A stretch of 64,000 nucleotides of DNA from the NCBI GenBank assembly GCA_965262665.1, contig CBDHFR010000004.1:2232001-2296000 (forward strand). Reading direction: 5' to 3'. Below the pieces are notes generated by a model. It searched no databases and had not been told where the DNA came from. It saw only the letters and a program-made list of their open reading frames with translations. This document shows, in pieces, positions 47,663 through 55,987 of the stretch. Source of the DNA: CBDBND01 sp965262665. GTDB taxonomy: Bacteria > Pseudomonadota > Alphaproteobacteria > Rhodospirillales > Rhodospirillaceae. A program made the translations under genes and the position numbers. How positions within the stretch are numbered: position 1 is the first letter of the stretch; each line of letters opens with the position of its first letter.

Positions 47663-47691
47663 TTGCCCTTTGTACACAGCGGCAATAATGT
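47663..47691 (+). promoter_or_regulatory. promoter of tRNA-Thr
   Basis: TTGCCC (47663-47668) and TAATGT (47686-47691) are spaced 17 bp apart, with a GC-rich CTCGCGG discriminator and the tRNA starting 20 bp later. The position suits a stable-RNA promoter. Confidence 0.5.
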
Positions 47692-47711
47692 CTCGCGGTT
47701 TTCAGGGTCGA

Positions 47712-47787
47712 GCCGGAATAGCTCAGATGGCAGAGCACCTGATTTGTAATCAGGGGGTCGGGGGTTCGAATCCCTCTTCCGGCACCA
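47712..47787 (+). tRNA. tRNA-Thr (anticodon TGT)
   Basis: A 76-nt cloverleaf with encoded CCA. The acceptor pairs GCCGGAA with TTCCGGC, the D arm is TAGCTCAGATGGCAGAGC, the anticodon loop is TTTGTAA, and the T arm contains GGTTCGAATCC. It stands alone after rlmB on the plus strand. Confidence 0.97.
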
Positions 47788-47892
47788 CTACGTTTTTAGT
47801 TGCTTCATTCTGACTGGATCAGATTTGCATGGACTTCCCAGGTTGGACTAAAGGTTCAATCCTTTTGTAGTGACGATAAAGACTGCCGATTC

Positions 47893-49691
47893 ATGAGTTC
47901 AACACATACAAACGAACTAGTAGGCACCTCTCTCAATGAACGTTTGACAAAGGAGATCCGATGCTTTGAATCAGGCGATCTTGATCGTGCAAAGGCACTT
48001 TGTGATTCAATCCTTATAGATGAAAGGTCTTGCGCCGACGCAATGCATTTGTTGTCCGCTATATTCCTAAAATGGCGGATAGTGACACTGCAATTAAATT
48101 GGCAAAGTGCGCTCTGTCTGTCGAACCGAATAACGTATTTTATCGAAATGCTTTGGGATTAGCCTATCACGCCGCCTCAAAACTTGACGAAGCATTGGAT
48201 GAGTTTGACAAATCAATACTGCTACAATCTGACGTTTGCGAATCGTACGGCAATAAAGCATCAGTCCTGATTGAACAAGCTCGATTTAAAGAGGCATTGG
48301 AAACTCTGGATCAAGGGTTCCATCTCAATACTCAGAGTCCCAATCTTTATGTCAACAAAGGTGTTTTATTGAGCCGCCTCGGACGTGTTGAAGAGGCGCT
48401 GCAGCACTTTGATGAGGCAATAAAACTATCACCTAATTCCGTCGATAGTGGTCGCAACCGCCTAACGTTGCTGAACTACAGCTGCACCGCTACTGCGGCA
48501 GACATTCACTTACAAACGATGGATTACTGGCGCTTGAAGAACCAGAACGAAGTTGCGGTAAAAGCTTGCACGCACCGCCCAATAAAATCTGACGCAGACA
48601 AACAGGCGCTAAAAATCGGCTACATTTCAGCTGATTTTTGGTCTCATACGATTGGCAAATTCTTCTTACCCATACTGACGGTACTCGCTGACCTTAATGT
48701 CCAGGCTTTCCTCTATTCGAATAGCCCGATTGAAGACGACGTGTCAGTTTCCTTGCGTTCGGCGAGTCAAGCTTGGCGCCCAATCACAGGTCTAACAGAT
48801 GAAACAGTATGTGAAGAGATTAAGAAAGATGGGGTCGATATTCTCGTGGACCTTTCGGGCCACACCGACGGGCATCGTCTAGACGTCTTTCGGCGAAAAC
48901 CAGCGCCTGTTCAAATGACCTGGCTTGGCTACGTCGCCACGACCGGATTAACCGAGATCGATTACATCATTGCCGACAAAATGGTGCTACCAGAGAATGC
49001 AGAGACAAATTTTGTAGAGAAGCCGTTGCGGCTTCCTCATTCATACTATTGTTTTGATCCACCTCAGAGCGCTCCTGCTTTAGTGCCACCGCCATGCTTG
49101 AAATCACCGAACACTACGTTTGGTTCGTTTAACAACATTACGAAATTGAATGATGATGTTTTTTCTGCTTGGAGTGAAATTTTAAACAGGGTCCCAGGAT
49201 CAAGACTTCTTATCAAGGCGCCTCAGTTATCGGACGATTATATTGCATCGTCAGTAAAAAAGGATCTTGAGAGAAGCGGGATAAACACCAACACAGTGGT
49301 TTTGCTCGGCCAAACAACCAGAGAAGACCATATGGCAATGTACAACATCGTCGATATTGCGCTTGATCCTTTTCCGTACGGCGGTGGCATGACCACGCTA
49401 GAAGCGCTTTGGATGGGGATTCCGGTAATTACAATGTTAGGAGACCGCTGGGTCTCTAGAGCCAGTGCGTCAATTCTATGGGCCGCTGGTTTAGCCGATA
49501 CAATCACCGAATCCCGATCAGATTACATAGAAAAAGCCATAGCGATGGCCTCAGATCGAGAGGGCCTGATTGCCTCGCGTAAGAATATGAGAGTCATTGT
49601 TGCGTCCTCACCATTGTGCGATATCGACGGTTACGCGATGGCGCTCGAGAATCTGTATCGAAGCGCCTGGCGATCCTGGTGTTTGAACTGA
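47893..49691 (+). CDS. TPR protein with GT41 (O-GlcNAc transferase-like) domain, frameshifted
   Basis: About 600 residues when joined. TPR units (for example YRNALGLAYHAASKLDEALDE and the two following repeats) precede a C-terminal O-GlcNAc transferase fold of the SPINDLY/OGT type: KIGYISADFWSHTIGKFFLP, DILVDLSGHTDGHRLDVFRR, PAPVQMTWLGYVATTGL, FGSFNNITKLNDDVFSAW, ALDPFPYGGGMTTLEALWMG. Such enzymes glycosylate Ser/Thr or polysaccharide targets. The N-terminal frame (ATG at 47893) and the main frame (from 48030) differ by one base; a run of four A at about 48069-48072 would join them if it were five. Otherwise translation must begin inside the first TPR. Lower GC than its neighbours hints at acquisition. 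Confidence 0.75.
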
Positions 49692-49737
49692 GCCGTAGAA
49701 TGACCCCATATCCCTGTTGCGAAAAGTCCGCTGACAA

Positions 49738-49986
49738 ATGACCGCTCTTACGATCGCAGCCGAATTTTTGTCGGATTATTTTTGGTTTGTAGCTGGCATA
49801 GCCCTGACCGCAGGTTACGGCATCGTACTCGTATTGATGATCCGCAAAGTTTTCCACGACCGCGCCTTACCTGACTCGGAAAAACCTGGGCCACGACCAC
49901 TCTTTTATTTGGGGCAAGCATATTTGGCCTTTATATGGCCTGTTCCGCTATTCCTCGTATTGGAAGCCCTAGACCAATTGCGATGA
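49738..49986 (+). CDS. small two-helix membrane protein, unknown function
   Basis: 82 residues with two hydrophobic segments (about 15-37 and 58-77) separated by a charged loop (RKVFHDRALPDSEKPGPR). No family recognised. It begins 46 bp after the GT41 gene on the same strand and ends 46 bp before an IS630. The length and clean membrane pattern make a real gene plausible, but I have no homology support. Confidence 0.5.
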   Translation: MTALTIAAEFLSDYFWFVAGIALTAGYGIVLVLMIRKVFHDRALPDSEKPGPRPLFYLGQAYLAFIWPVPLFLVLEALDQLR

Positions 49987-50032
49987 ATTCATCTTCTGCG
50001 TTATTGAACGACTTCTTTTATACGTTCAATTA

Positions 50033-50885
50033 GAGCGGTTTGACTGAATTGTGAATCGAAGGGGATTCCCAAGCGTCCCACTCCATAATTCTATATCCCG
50101 AGGCGATTTGGTGTCAGACATGGGGCATTGTTACGGGAATGATCTTCGCCGGCGGGTCGTCGAGGCGGTCACTGGGGGTCTGTCTGCACGGGGGGCCGCG
50201 GCGCGTTTTCGTGTCGCGCCAGCGACGGCGATCCACTGGCGCCGGCGCTGGCGCGAGACGGGCTCGATCGAGCCCGACCGCCAGGGCCAACCGCCGGGCT
50301 CGAAGCTGGATGCGCATGAGGCCTTTATCCTGGCTCTGGTGGCGCAGACCAAGGCTATGACGCTGGCCGAGATTGGCGAGAAGCTGGCGGCGTCGCACGG
50401 GGTTCGGGTGTGCCCGTCGACGGTCTGGCACTTCTTCGCCAAGCGCGGGCTGACGCACAAAAAAAGACCGGCCATGCAGCGGAGCAGCAGCGCCCGGACG
50501 TGCTCGCGCGGCGCCGGCTCTGGTTCGAAGGCCAGGCAGGGCTCGCTCCGGAACGGCTGATCTTCATCGACGAGACCGGCGCGTCGATGAAGATGGCGCG
50601 GCTGCGGGGATGGTCGCGCAAAGGCGAACGGTGCCGGGCCGCCATACCCCATGGCCATTGGAAGACCACCACGTTGACCGCCGGCTTGCGCCTCTCCGGC
50701 CTGGCGGCCCCGATGCTCCTCGACGGGCCGATGCATGGGGCTGCCTTCAAGGCCTATGTGGAACAGGTCCTGGTACCCGAACTCGACCCCGGAGACAGCG
50801 TCGTCATGGCCAACCTGCCCGCCCACAAGGTCGCTGGCATCCGCCAGGCCATCGAAGCCGCCGGCGCAACCCTGCTGCAACCGGC
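50033..50885 (+). mobile_element. IS630-type element, 3' end deleted
   Basis: The left tip GAGCGGTTTGACTGAATTG abuts a TA at 50031-50032. It matches the left-edge copy at 1-171 in reverse orientation. The transposase frame is lost near 50880, before the last catalytic block (PPYSPDxNPIE in the other copy), and no right terminal repeat follows. The sequence continues into an IS21 tail, so this copy is truncated. Confidence 0.85.
50111..50560 (+). CDS. IS630 transposase OrfA
   Basis: About 149 residues from a GTG preceded by GAGG. It holds two helix-turn-helix segments for terminal-repeat binding (LRRRVVEAVTGGLSARGAAA, RVAPATAIHWRRRW; then LAEIGEKLAASHGVRVCPST). At 50458-50464 a run of seven A (ACAAAAAAAGACC) lets ribosomes slip back one base into the catalytic frame, as in many IS630 members. 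Unslipped reading gives this product, which ends at 50560. Confidence 0.7.
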   Translation: MSDMGHCYGNDLRRRVVEAVTGGLSARGAAARFRVAPATAIHWRRRWRETGSIEPDRQGQPPGSKLDAHEAFILALVAQTKAMTLAEIGEKLAASHGVRVCPSTVWHFFAKRGLTHKKRPAMQRSSSARTCSRGAGSGSKARQGSLRNG

Positions 50886-50904
50886 GCGCTGCTCGATCGC
50901 CTGA
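50465..50904 (+). pseudogene. IS630 transposase OrfB (DDE domain), truncated
   Basis: The catalytic part read after a -1 shift. The first Asp is present in LIFIDETGASMKMARLRGW and IPHGHWKTTT is typical. The second catalytic Asp appears replaced (VVMANLPAHK instead of VVMDNL), and the final Glu block is missing because the gene fuses to IS21 sequence near 50880. It should be inactive. Confidence 0.75.
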
Positions 50905-50993
50905 CCCACCATGTCCATATTCTGGAAATGAACGGCGACAGCTACCGGGTCAACCAGAGCCGAAGAAAACAACAAACAGCCGGCCGCAGCTGA
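50886..50993 (+). pseudogene. istB: istB C-terminal fragment (IS21 helper ATPase)
   Basis: Only the last 35 or so codons remain. They are in frame with nothing upstream that belongs to IstB; the upstream part of that frame is an antiphase reading of the IS630 transposase. The Walker motifs of IstB are absent, so this is a fragment. Confidence 0.65.
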
Positions 50994-51205
50994 TCGGTAT
51001 CTAACACCGAGGCCAGCGTTGACCCGGTGGGTACACAGGCACCGCCCACACGCCTTCGCTTCGCACACGCGAAACGCTACGCAAAGCCGCGCGGGTCCCT
51101 CCTATGCACTACCGGGACAACCCGCAACAACGCCTTCGGCATCACATAAAATGGACTGGTTTTACGCCGCCCAACTGGACTGATTTTGCTCCGCCGTTGA
51201 CATCC
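50886..51205 (+). mobile_element. IS21-family remnant, right end
   Basis: 50886-50993 encodes LLDRLTHHVHILEMNGDSYR followed by a short basic end and stop, the typical C-terminus of an IstB helper ATPase. The next 158 bp hold no gene. They end in two related repeats, TGGACTGGTTTTACGCCGC (51152-51170) and TGGACTGATTTTGCTCCGC (51176-51194), followed by CGTTGACA, which match the multiple terminal repeats and end of IS21 elements. The left part of the element, including istA, is gone. Confidence 0.7.
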
Positions 51206-51294
51206 TGAGGGATGGCTGACGTGTGACCGGCCGATGTCTTGGCCGATTTCATGGCTGTATGCATCACTAATAATTCTTCTAGCGCGGAATCCGA

Positions 51295-51861
51295 TCACGT
51301 TGCGCTGTATCCGGCGGCGTTGAAGTAGTTTTTGCATTCTTGCGGGGAGAAGGTCAGGGAGATTTGGCCGATGGCGTTCCAGAGACCATCGACGGTTCGC
51401 TCAGCGGCTTTTCGGAGCCTTGCCTTGAGCTTTGCGAAGGCGAGTTCGATGGGATTGAAGTCAGGGCTATAGGGCGGCAGGAAGAGGAGTTGTGCGCCGG
51501 TGTCTTCGATCATCTTGCGGACCTTGGGTCCCTTGTGGCTTGAGAGGTTGTCCATGACGACGATATCGCCGGGCCTCAGTTCGGGGACGAGGCCCTCTTT
51601 GACGTAGGCCTCGAAGGCATCGCGGTCGATAGCGCCGTTGATCACGAAGGGAGAGATCATGCCGTGCCGTGTGAGCCCGGCGAGGAAGGTGGTTGTGTTC
51701 CAGTGTCCGTGGGGGACGGCCATGCGCAGGCGTTCGCCGCGCGGGGCCCAGCCGTGGGTGCGGGCCATGTTGGTCTTGGCCCAGGTCTCGTCGATGAACA
51801 CCAGCCGGTCGGGGTCGAGGCCGGGCTGGCTGTCGCGCCAGGCCTGTCGCCGGCTCAACAC
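51295..51861 (-). CDS. IS630 transposase OrfB (DDE catalytic domain)
   Basis: 188 residues read after a -1 shift from OrfA. The catalytic triad is complete: Asp in LVFIDETWAKTNMART, Asp in IVVMDNLSSHKG and Glu in PPYSPDFNPIELAFAKLK. A run of eight A on the coding strand (51896-51903 on the plus strand as T) within CGAAAAAAAAGACC is the likely slip site, giving a fused protein of about 315 residues. OrfB alone is unlikely to be translated independently. Confidence 0.85.
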   Translation of the reverse strand: MLSRRQAWRDSQPGLDPDRLVFIDETWAKTNMARTHGWAPRGERLRMAVPHGHWNTTTFLAGLTRHGMISPFVINGAIDRDAFEAYVKEGLVPELRPGDIVVMDNLSSHKGPKVRKMIEDTGAQLLFLPPYSPDFNPIELAFAKLKARLRKAAERTVDGLWNAIGQISLTFSPQECKNYFNAAGYSAT

Positions 51862-52241
51862 GTCCGGACGGTCTTGCTCCGCCGCATGGCCGGTCTTTTT
51901 TTTCGCGTGATGCCGTGGCGCACGAGGAAGCGCTGTATCGACCCGTAGCTGAAGGTGAGGTCTCGGTCCCCGAGAGCCGCGCGCAACTCCTCAATGGCCA
52001 TGTCCCGGTTCTCCTCAAGAAGGCCCAGGATCACGGCGCGCTGCGCCTCGATCCGGCCCGAGCGACGGTCCCCGCCAAGCGCCTTCGGGCGGGCGTCTCC
52101 CGGTTCGCGTTCCAGCGCACGCCAACGGCTCACGCTCGCCGCGCTTACCCCGAAACGCGCACCAGCCGCTCTATGGCTCATACCCTCTGAAACCGCTGAT
52201 AGAACCCGATTGCGAAGATCAAGGGAAAGGGCTTTCGACAT
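51855..52241 (-). CDS. IS630 transposase OrfA (DNA-binding part)
   Basis: 128 residues from an ATG at 52241 with GAGGAGG nine bases upstream. It contains paired helix-turn-helix motifs (LRNRVLSAVSEGMSHRAAGA, FGVSAASVSRW; then ELRAALGDRDLTFSYGSIQR). It ends shortly after the A-run, where a -1 shift connects it to the catalytic frame. The upstream in-frame start at 52271 has no ribosome site. Confidence 0.82.
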   Translation of the reverse strand: MSKALSLDLRNRVLSAVSEGMSHRAAGARFGVSAASVSRWRALEREPGDARPKALGGDRRSGRIEAQRAVILGLLEENRDMAIEELRAALGDRDLTFSYGSIQRFLVRHGITRKKRPAMRRSKTVRTC

Positions 52242-52334
52242 CAATGCCGGCCTCCTCAACCCGGCCGACATCTTGAATCACAAATCCCTCGCCCTGTGAA
52301 TCCCCCAACGATTCAATCAGGTCAGATCATGCTC

Positions 52335-52584
52335 TAGCGCGACGTCCAAATGTCTACGAAAGGACTCGCTCAGATCAGTCATGTGCTGCTTATAAATTGA
52401 ATCGTCGCTCAACGTGCCCTCATAAGGATTATTGGAGCCTCAACTTGGCACAGGTTCATAGTTCCCGGTGAGAGTTGATGACGTAGAAATTCGTTTAGAC
52501 TCACACATACGCTGGACTCTGACCCTTTATCGCAAGAGAATTACACCAAAGCCCACCCAACCCAAAGGTGAATGGTCATCTGCA
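52335..52584 (+). other. spacer between IS630 and the response regulator gene
   Basis: About 250 bp of moderately AT-rich sequence. It holds no gene I trust; the response-regulator frame is open back to 52468, but that part lacks similarity to receivers. A promoter must lie here, but I see no strong sigma70 match. Confidence 0.4.
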
Positions 52585-53364
52585 ATGCCAGATTCTAATC
52601 CCCATAAGGTAGATTGGGAGCATCACGCACCGGGCGACACACGTATTCTCGTGGTCGAGGACGAGCCTCTCATTTGTGAAGCTGTCAAGGTCTACTTAGA
52701 AAACGAGGGATTCGTTGTCGATACGGCAGGAGACGGCGACGATATGCGTGCCCGCTTGGACACAGCCATCCCTTCAATCGTACTTATGGACATCAGACTA
52801 CCGGGTGAAGACGGTTTTGAATTAACCCGATACCTGCGTAAGAACTATGATCTTGGCATCATAATCTTGACCACAAAATCTGAACTCATTGATTGCGTTG
52901 TCGGCCTTGAAATCGGAGCAGATGATTATTTGACCAAGCCATATGAAAACCGTGAACTTTTGGCGCGCATTCGCAGCTTATTGCGCCGTTTGGAGCATGG
53001 TCAGGGCAAAGCGGTCAATGGTGTGTCAGGTCAATCACAGTCCGTGCCCAATTACCGGTTCGGGAACTGTGTTTTAGATGGACAGCGACGGTGTTTGATC
53101 GGACCTGACGGGGAGGCGCTTGATCTCACGTCGAGTGAACTCAGATTGTTGCAGGCTTTTGTTGAAAACCCGTTCTCAACTTTGAGCCGGTCCGATCTTA
53201 TGCGGACTGTGTATCAAAGGGACTGGAACCCATTGGACCGTAGCATTGACGTCCTAGTCACCAAAATTAGACGTAAACTGGGTGGTATGACTGATAACCC
53301 GGCATTGATCCGGTCTGTCAGGGGTGTGGGTTACGAGCTGGCCGTGGACGTTGTTGTCGAATAA
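52585..53364 (+). CDS. OmpR/PhoB-family response regulator, orphan
   Basis: 259 residues from the ATG at 52585. The receiver domain (about 19-135) has the acidic pair Glu25/Asp26, phospho-acceptor Asp69 (LMDIRLPGEDGFEL), Thr in ILTTKSE and Lys118 (DYLTKPYENREL), so it should be phosphorylated normally. A winged-helix DNA-binding domain follows (about 160-255; LDLTSSELRLLQAFVENPFS, LDRSIDVLVTKIRRKLG, VRGVGYEL). No histidine kinase gene lies next to it. An N-terminal extension of about 18 polar residues precedes the receiver. The gene sits between an IS630 and rpoE-chrR, with a terminator after it. Confidence 0.88.
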   Translation: MPDSNPHKVDWEHHAPGDTRILVVEDEPLICEAVKVYLENEGFVVDTAGDGDDMRARLDTAIPSIVLMDIRLPGEDGFELTRYLRKNYDLGIIILTTKSELIDCVVGLEIGADDYLTKPYENRELLARIRSLLRRLEHGQGKAVNGVSGQSQSVPNYRFGNCVLDGQRRCLIGPDGEALDLTSSELRLLQAFVENPFSTLSRSDLMRTVYQRDWNPLDRSIDVLVTKIRRKLGGMTDNPALIRSVRGVGYELAVDVVVE

Positions 53365-53397
53365 TTCTTTGAGACCGCGTGATTGATTCAGATAAAA

Positions 53398-53433
53398 ACC
53401 CCAACCTCCTAGAGGAAATTGGGGTCTTTCTTT
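53398..53433. terminator. terminator between convergent response regulator and chrR
   Basis: ACCCCAA (53398-53404) pairs with TTGGGGT (53419-53425), followed by CTTTCTTT on the plus strand and preceded by an A-rich stretch that gives a T-run on the minus strand. It can serve both converging genes. Confidence 0.8.
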
Positions 53434-53452
53434 CTGGTTTGCATAGTCCAGC

Positions 53453-54127
53453 CTAGAGCCGGAAAAACGGTTGAACCAGTTTAGCAATGAGTCCGGTGGG
53501 TTGCAGATCGCCTTCGGTAACCACCAAGCACACGCATTCTTCACCGGCATCAGCAACGGGTTGATGGACTAAACCATCATCAGCTGATTCAACATCTCCG
53601 CGTTGGAAAGTCCCGGTTGCATCAGTAAAACCACCGGCCAAAACCATAGTCAGTTCGTTGCCGCTATGCCTGTGCATAGGAACTCGTGTTCCCGGCGCAA
53701 TGCGGAGTAATCCGACATTCGGGCCACTGGCATTCTGCGCGATCCGGGCGTAGTGAACGCCTGGGCCGAGCCAGCGCCAAGGCAGCGTTTTCGCTGAACC
53801 ATGCACATAGTCCTTCAAGGGTTGCGGCAAGTTAAGCCCGTCCTCATCGGCATTATGAATTTCGTCGACCGGCTGAGACGATTGCGCGGATTCGAAGTCT
53901 TGTTCGTCAAGGCGGTTAAGAACCGCATTCAAGGCGTTGCTGCCAATATCCGAGGGTTCGACCTCCGCGAGTAACTCGCCGCCAACGCTTTCCGCTTTGC
54001 TGACGACATTGCGGCACGCCGGACACAAGGCCAAGTGCGTGGCTATCAAAATTGAGGTCGGTTCATCCAACGAACCGGCAGCATAAGACACCAAAAGGTC
54101 GTCACTGAGATGATGACTTGCATTCAT
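53453..54127 (-). CDS. chrR: ChrR-type zinc anti-sigma factor with cupin domain
   Basis: 224 residues. The N-terminal anti-sigma domain carries the zinc set His6, His31, Cys35 and Cys38 (THLALCPACR), the same positions as Rhodobacter ChrR. The C-terminal cupin has His152, His154, Glu158 and His188 (PMHRHSGNELT and GLVHQPV), spaced exactly like the metal site needed for the singlet-oxygen response. In Rhodobacter, ChrR holds RpoE inactive until singlet oxygen or organic peroxide triggers its release and breakdown. The ATG overlaps the rpoE stop by 4 bp (ATGA), so the pair is co-translated. Confidence 0.95.
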   Translation of the reverse strand: MNASHHLSDDLLVSYAAGSLDEPTSILIATHLALCPACRNVVSKAESVGGELLAEVEPSDIGSNALNAVLNRLDEQDFESAQSSQPVDEIHNADEDGLNLPQPLKDYVHGSAKTLPWRWLGPGVHYARIAQNASGPNVGLLRIAPGTRVPMHRHSGNELTMVLAGGFTDATGTFQRGDVESADDGLVHQPVADAGEECVCLVVTEGDLQPTGLIAKLVQPFFRL

Positions 54128-54744
54128 ATCTCTTCTCCCAAACTGGATCGTACTCTGCGCATAGCCAATCTTAATCTCGATTTTACTGTGCCGAGAGGCA
54201 GATTGAGTTCCTGCGCAATTCCTCCATGCGGTTTGTCTTCATAAAAGGATAAGCGAACAACTTCAGCCTGTTCTTCCGGAAGACTTGCAATAGCTGCCTT
54301 GATTTTGACTTGGGTCTCGCCGATGGCGACGGCTGCGTCCGGGGCCGTTTCAGGCTCAGGGACGAAGGCCGGATCGTCAGGATCAAAGCTAGGTCTGTTT
54401 TCTTTACGCAAAGCATCGATACGTAGATTACGAGCAACGGCAAAAATCCAAGTACCGGCTGACGCCTTTGCAGGATCAAATCGGTCGGCTTTGCGCCAGA
54501 CCGACAACATCGCTTCTTGGCTTAATTCTTCAGCTGATGCGTTGTTGGCCCCTTGGCGCATCAAATAGGACTTGATGCGCGGCGCATAGTGGGCGAACAG
54601 CTCTGAAAATGCTGCCTTGTCTTGTCGTTCTGCGACGTCGACTAGTAAGGCCGTCAAATGGGCGGTATCCGATCCACCGGACGAGGAAATCTTTTGTCCT
54701 AACACTGCTCTTCTGTCCCGCCGGTTGCCCGGAGCACCCCTCAT
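54124..54744 (-). CDS. rpoE: ECF sigma factor RpoE (ECF11, partner of ChrR)
   Basis: 206 residues from the ATG at 54744. Region 2 (AFSELFAHYAPRIKSYLMRQ through SVWRKADRFDPAKASAGTWI and FAVARNLRIDALRKENRP) and region 4 (LPEEQAEVVRLSFYEDKPHG, LNLPLGTVKSRLRLAMRRVR) are complete. The open frame extends to 54822, but that part overlaps the promoter. TTG/GTG codons at 54783 and 54780, behind AGGGAG, are possible starts too. Its own promoter has the TGATCC -35 box, so it is probably autoregulated. An IS630 sits just upstream. Confidence 0.9.
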   Translation of the reverse strand: MRGAPGNRRDRRAVLGQKISSSGGSDTAHLTALLVDVAERQDKAAFSELFAHYAPRIKSYLMRQGANNASAEELSQEAMLSVWRKADRFDPAKASAGTWIFAVARNLRIDALRKENRPSFDPDDPAFVPEPETAPDAAVAIGETQVKIKAAIASLPEEQAEVVRLSFYEDKPHGGIAQELNLPLGTVKSRLRLAMRRVRSSLGEEI

Positions 54745-54819
54745 AATGACGGCCGGCGTGGTCGGAACGTCCTTGAACACCAAACACCAAATTCTCCCTC
54801 TATATGGTCTTATAAAAGT

Positions 54820-54847
54820 CAAACGCCAATAAGGGATTTTTGGATCA
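54820..54847 (-). promoter_or_regulatory. ECF11-type promoter of rpoE-chrR
   Basis: On the minus strand TGATCC (54842-54847), a 16-bp spacer, then CGTTTG. TGATCC is the -35 hexamer of RpoE-ChrR promoters in Rhodobacter. The right-hand lipid operon has a closely similar element at 55934-55959. The IS630 end at 54858 is only 10 bp upstream of this box, so the promoter core is intact. Confidence 0.65.
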
Positions 54848-54857
54848 CCAGGGACTA

Positions 54858-55916
54858 GAGCGTTTCCGAGGTTGAATGAATCAAAATTTTGTTGTCATGG
54901 TCTTGGCAGACTGATTCGATAGCCGCTTTGGCGGGGGCATCGTGGCTGTATCGGAAGACCTGCGTATTCGTTTGGCGAGGAAAGTGGCGTCGGGCATGTC
55001 GCGCTGTCAGGCGGCGGCCCTTTTTGAGGTGAGCGCAAGCTCGGCGGTGCGGGATGGCGGGCGATATGAAGACGAGGGGACTGTCGCGGTCAAGCCACGG
55101 CCGTCGCGCCAGCGCCGTCTTGATCCTTGACGGCGAGGATATCCTGCGCTGGATTAAGGAGACGCCAGACCCGACACTGCAAGAGCTGTCTGAGCGTTTG
55201 GACGAAGTTCACCAAGTGATTGCGCCGACTTCGACGATTAATGACTGGTTCCGCGCGCGCAAGATCAGCTTTAAAAAAACCGCCCACGCCAGTGAACAGG
55301 AACGCGCGGATGGGCAGGCAGCACGCGTGGTTTGGCGCCAACGTCAGGCCCGGCTCCCGGCCCATCCCGAGCGGGTCGGCAGGATCGTGTTCCTTGACGA
55401 AACAAGTATCAATACCAAAATGGCGCGCCTGCGGGGGCGCTGTCCCAGCGGCCAGCGGATGGTTGCCGCCATTCCCCATGGTCATTGGAAAACCATGACC
55501 TTCATTGCCGGATTGCGCGGTGACGGCCTGACCGCGCCCTGGGTGCCCTGATTTGATCGAGGGCGCCATGGACGGTGATGCATTCGAGCAGTACATCAAA
55601 ACGCAACGCGCCCCGACCCTTCAAAAAGGCGCTGTTGTTGTCCCCGGCAATCTGCCGGCCGACAAACGCGACGGTGCCAGGCGGGCGGTTGAAAAGCGGG
55701 GCGCATGGCTTTTGTTCCTGCCGCCCTATGCGCCGGACTTCAACCCGATCGAGCTCGCATTTTCAAAGTTCAAAGCTCACATGAAGCGCTTAAAACCCCG
55801 CACCATCGATGATCTGTGGAAAGCCGCCGGTAACGTCTGCGGCCTCTTCAATCACGCGCACTGCAGGAACTTCTTGGTTGCTGACGGCTATGCGTCAGAA
55901 TAAATCGGAAATGCTT
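54858..55916 (+). mobile_element. IS630-type element, decayed (1059 bp)
   Basis: It is flanked by TA at 54856-54857 and 55917-55918. The ends are imperfect inverted repeats: GAGCGTTTCCGAGGTTGAATGA at the left, and AAGCATTTCCGATTTATTCTGA read inward from the right. Both ends are present, but its transposase is broken. It divides the rpoE promoter from the lipid-operon promoter. Confidence 0.88.
54942..55903 (+). pseudogene. IS630 transposase, multiply broken
   Basis: Three frames are needed to cover the protein: 54942-55130 (helix-turn-helix start, DLRIRLARKVASGMSRCQAA), then the frame ending at 55551 (DDE first part, RIVFLDETSINTKMARLRGR), then 55553-55903 (PPYAPDFNPIELAFSKFK). The first join has lost bases near 55110-55130. 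The second is near 55545-55560, where TGGGTGCCCTGATTTG replaces the expected codons. The second catalytic Asp also reads Gly (VVVPGNLPAD). It must be inactive. Confidence 0.85.
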
Positions 55917-55933
55917 TAGAAGCTATGCAAAAG

Positions 55934-55959
55934 TGAACCGAGTCTTCCGCTCGCGCGTA
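55934..55959 (+). promoter_or_regulatory. ECF11-like promoter of the lipid-modification operon
   Basis: TGAACC (55934-55939), a 16-bp spacer and CGTA (55956-55959). Compared with the rpoE promoter (TGATCC-N16-CGTT), it has the same spacing and differs at one position in each box. It begins 18 bp after the IS630 end. Transcription would start near 55966, giving a leader of about 160 nt. Confidence 0.55.
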
Positions 55960-55987
55960 TTGTCTTAGAGTGCCGGGCTGCACCCTA

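Larger units (their letters stand above)
51282..52334 (-). mobile_element. IS630-type element, apparently complete (1053 bp)
   Basis: It is flanked by TA at 51280-51281 and 52335-52336. The ends are imperfect inverted repeats: GCGCGGAATCCGATCAC at the left and, reverse-complemented, GAGCATGATCTGACC at the right. It differs clearly in sequence from the other IS630 copies, so it is a separate element. It carries an intact two-frame transposase and may still be mobile. Confidence 0.85.

Noticed and set aside
50610..50993. 127-residue frame ending in the istB tail as one gene
   Set aside because: Its upstream part is an out-of-frame reading of the IS630 transposase; only the last 35 or so codons belong to istB.
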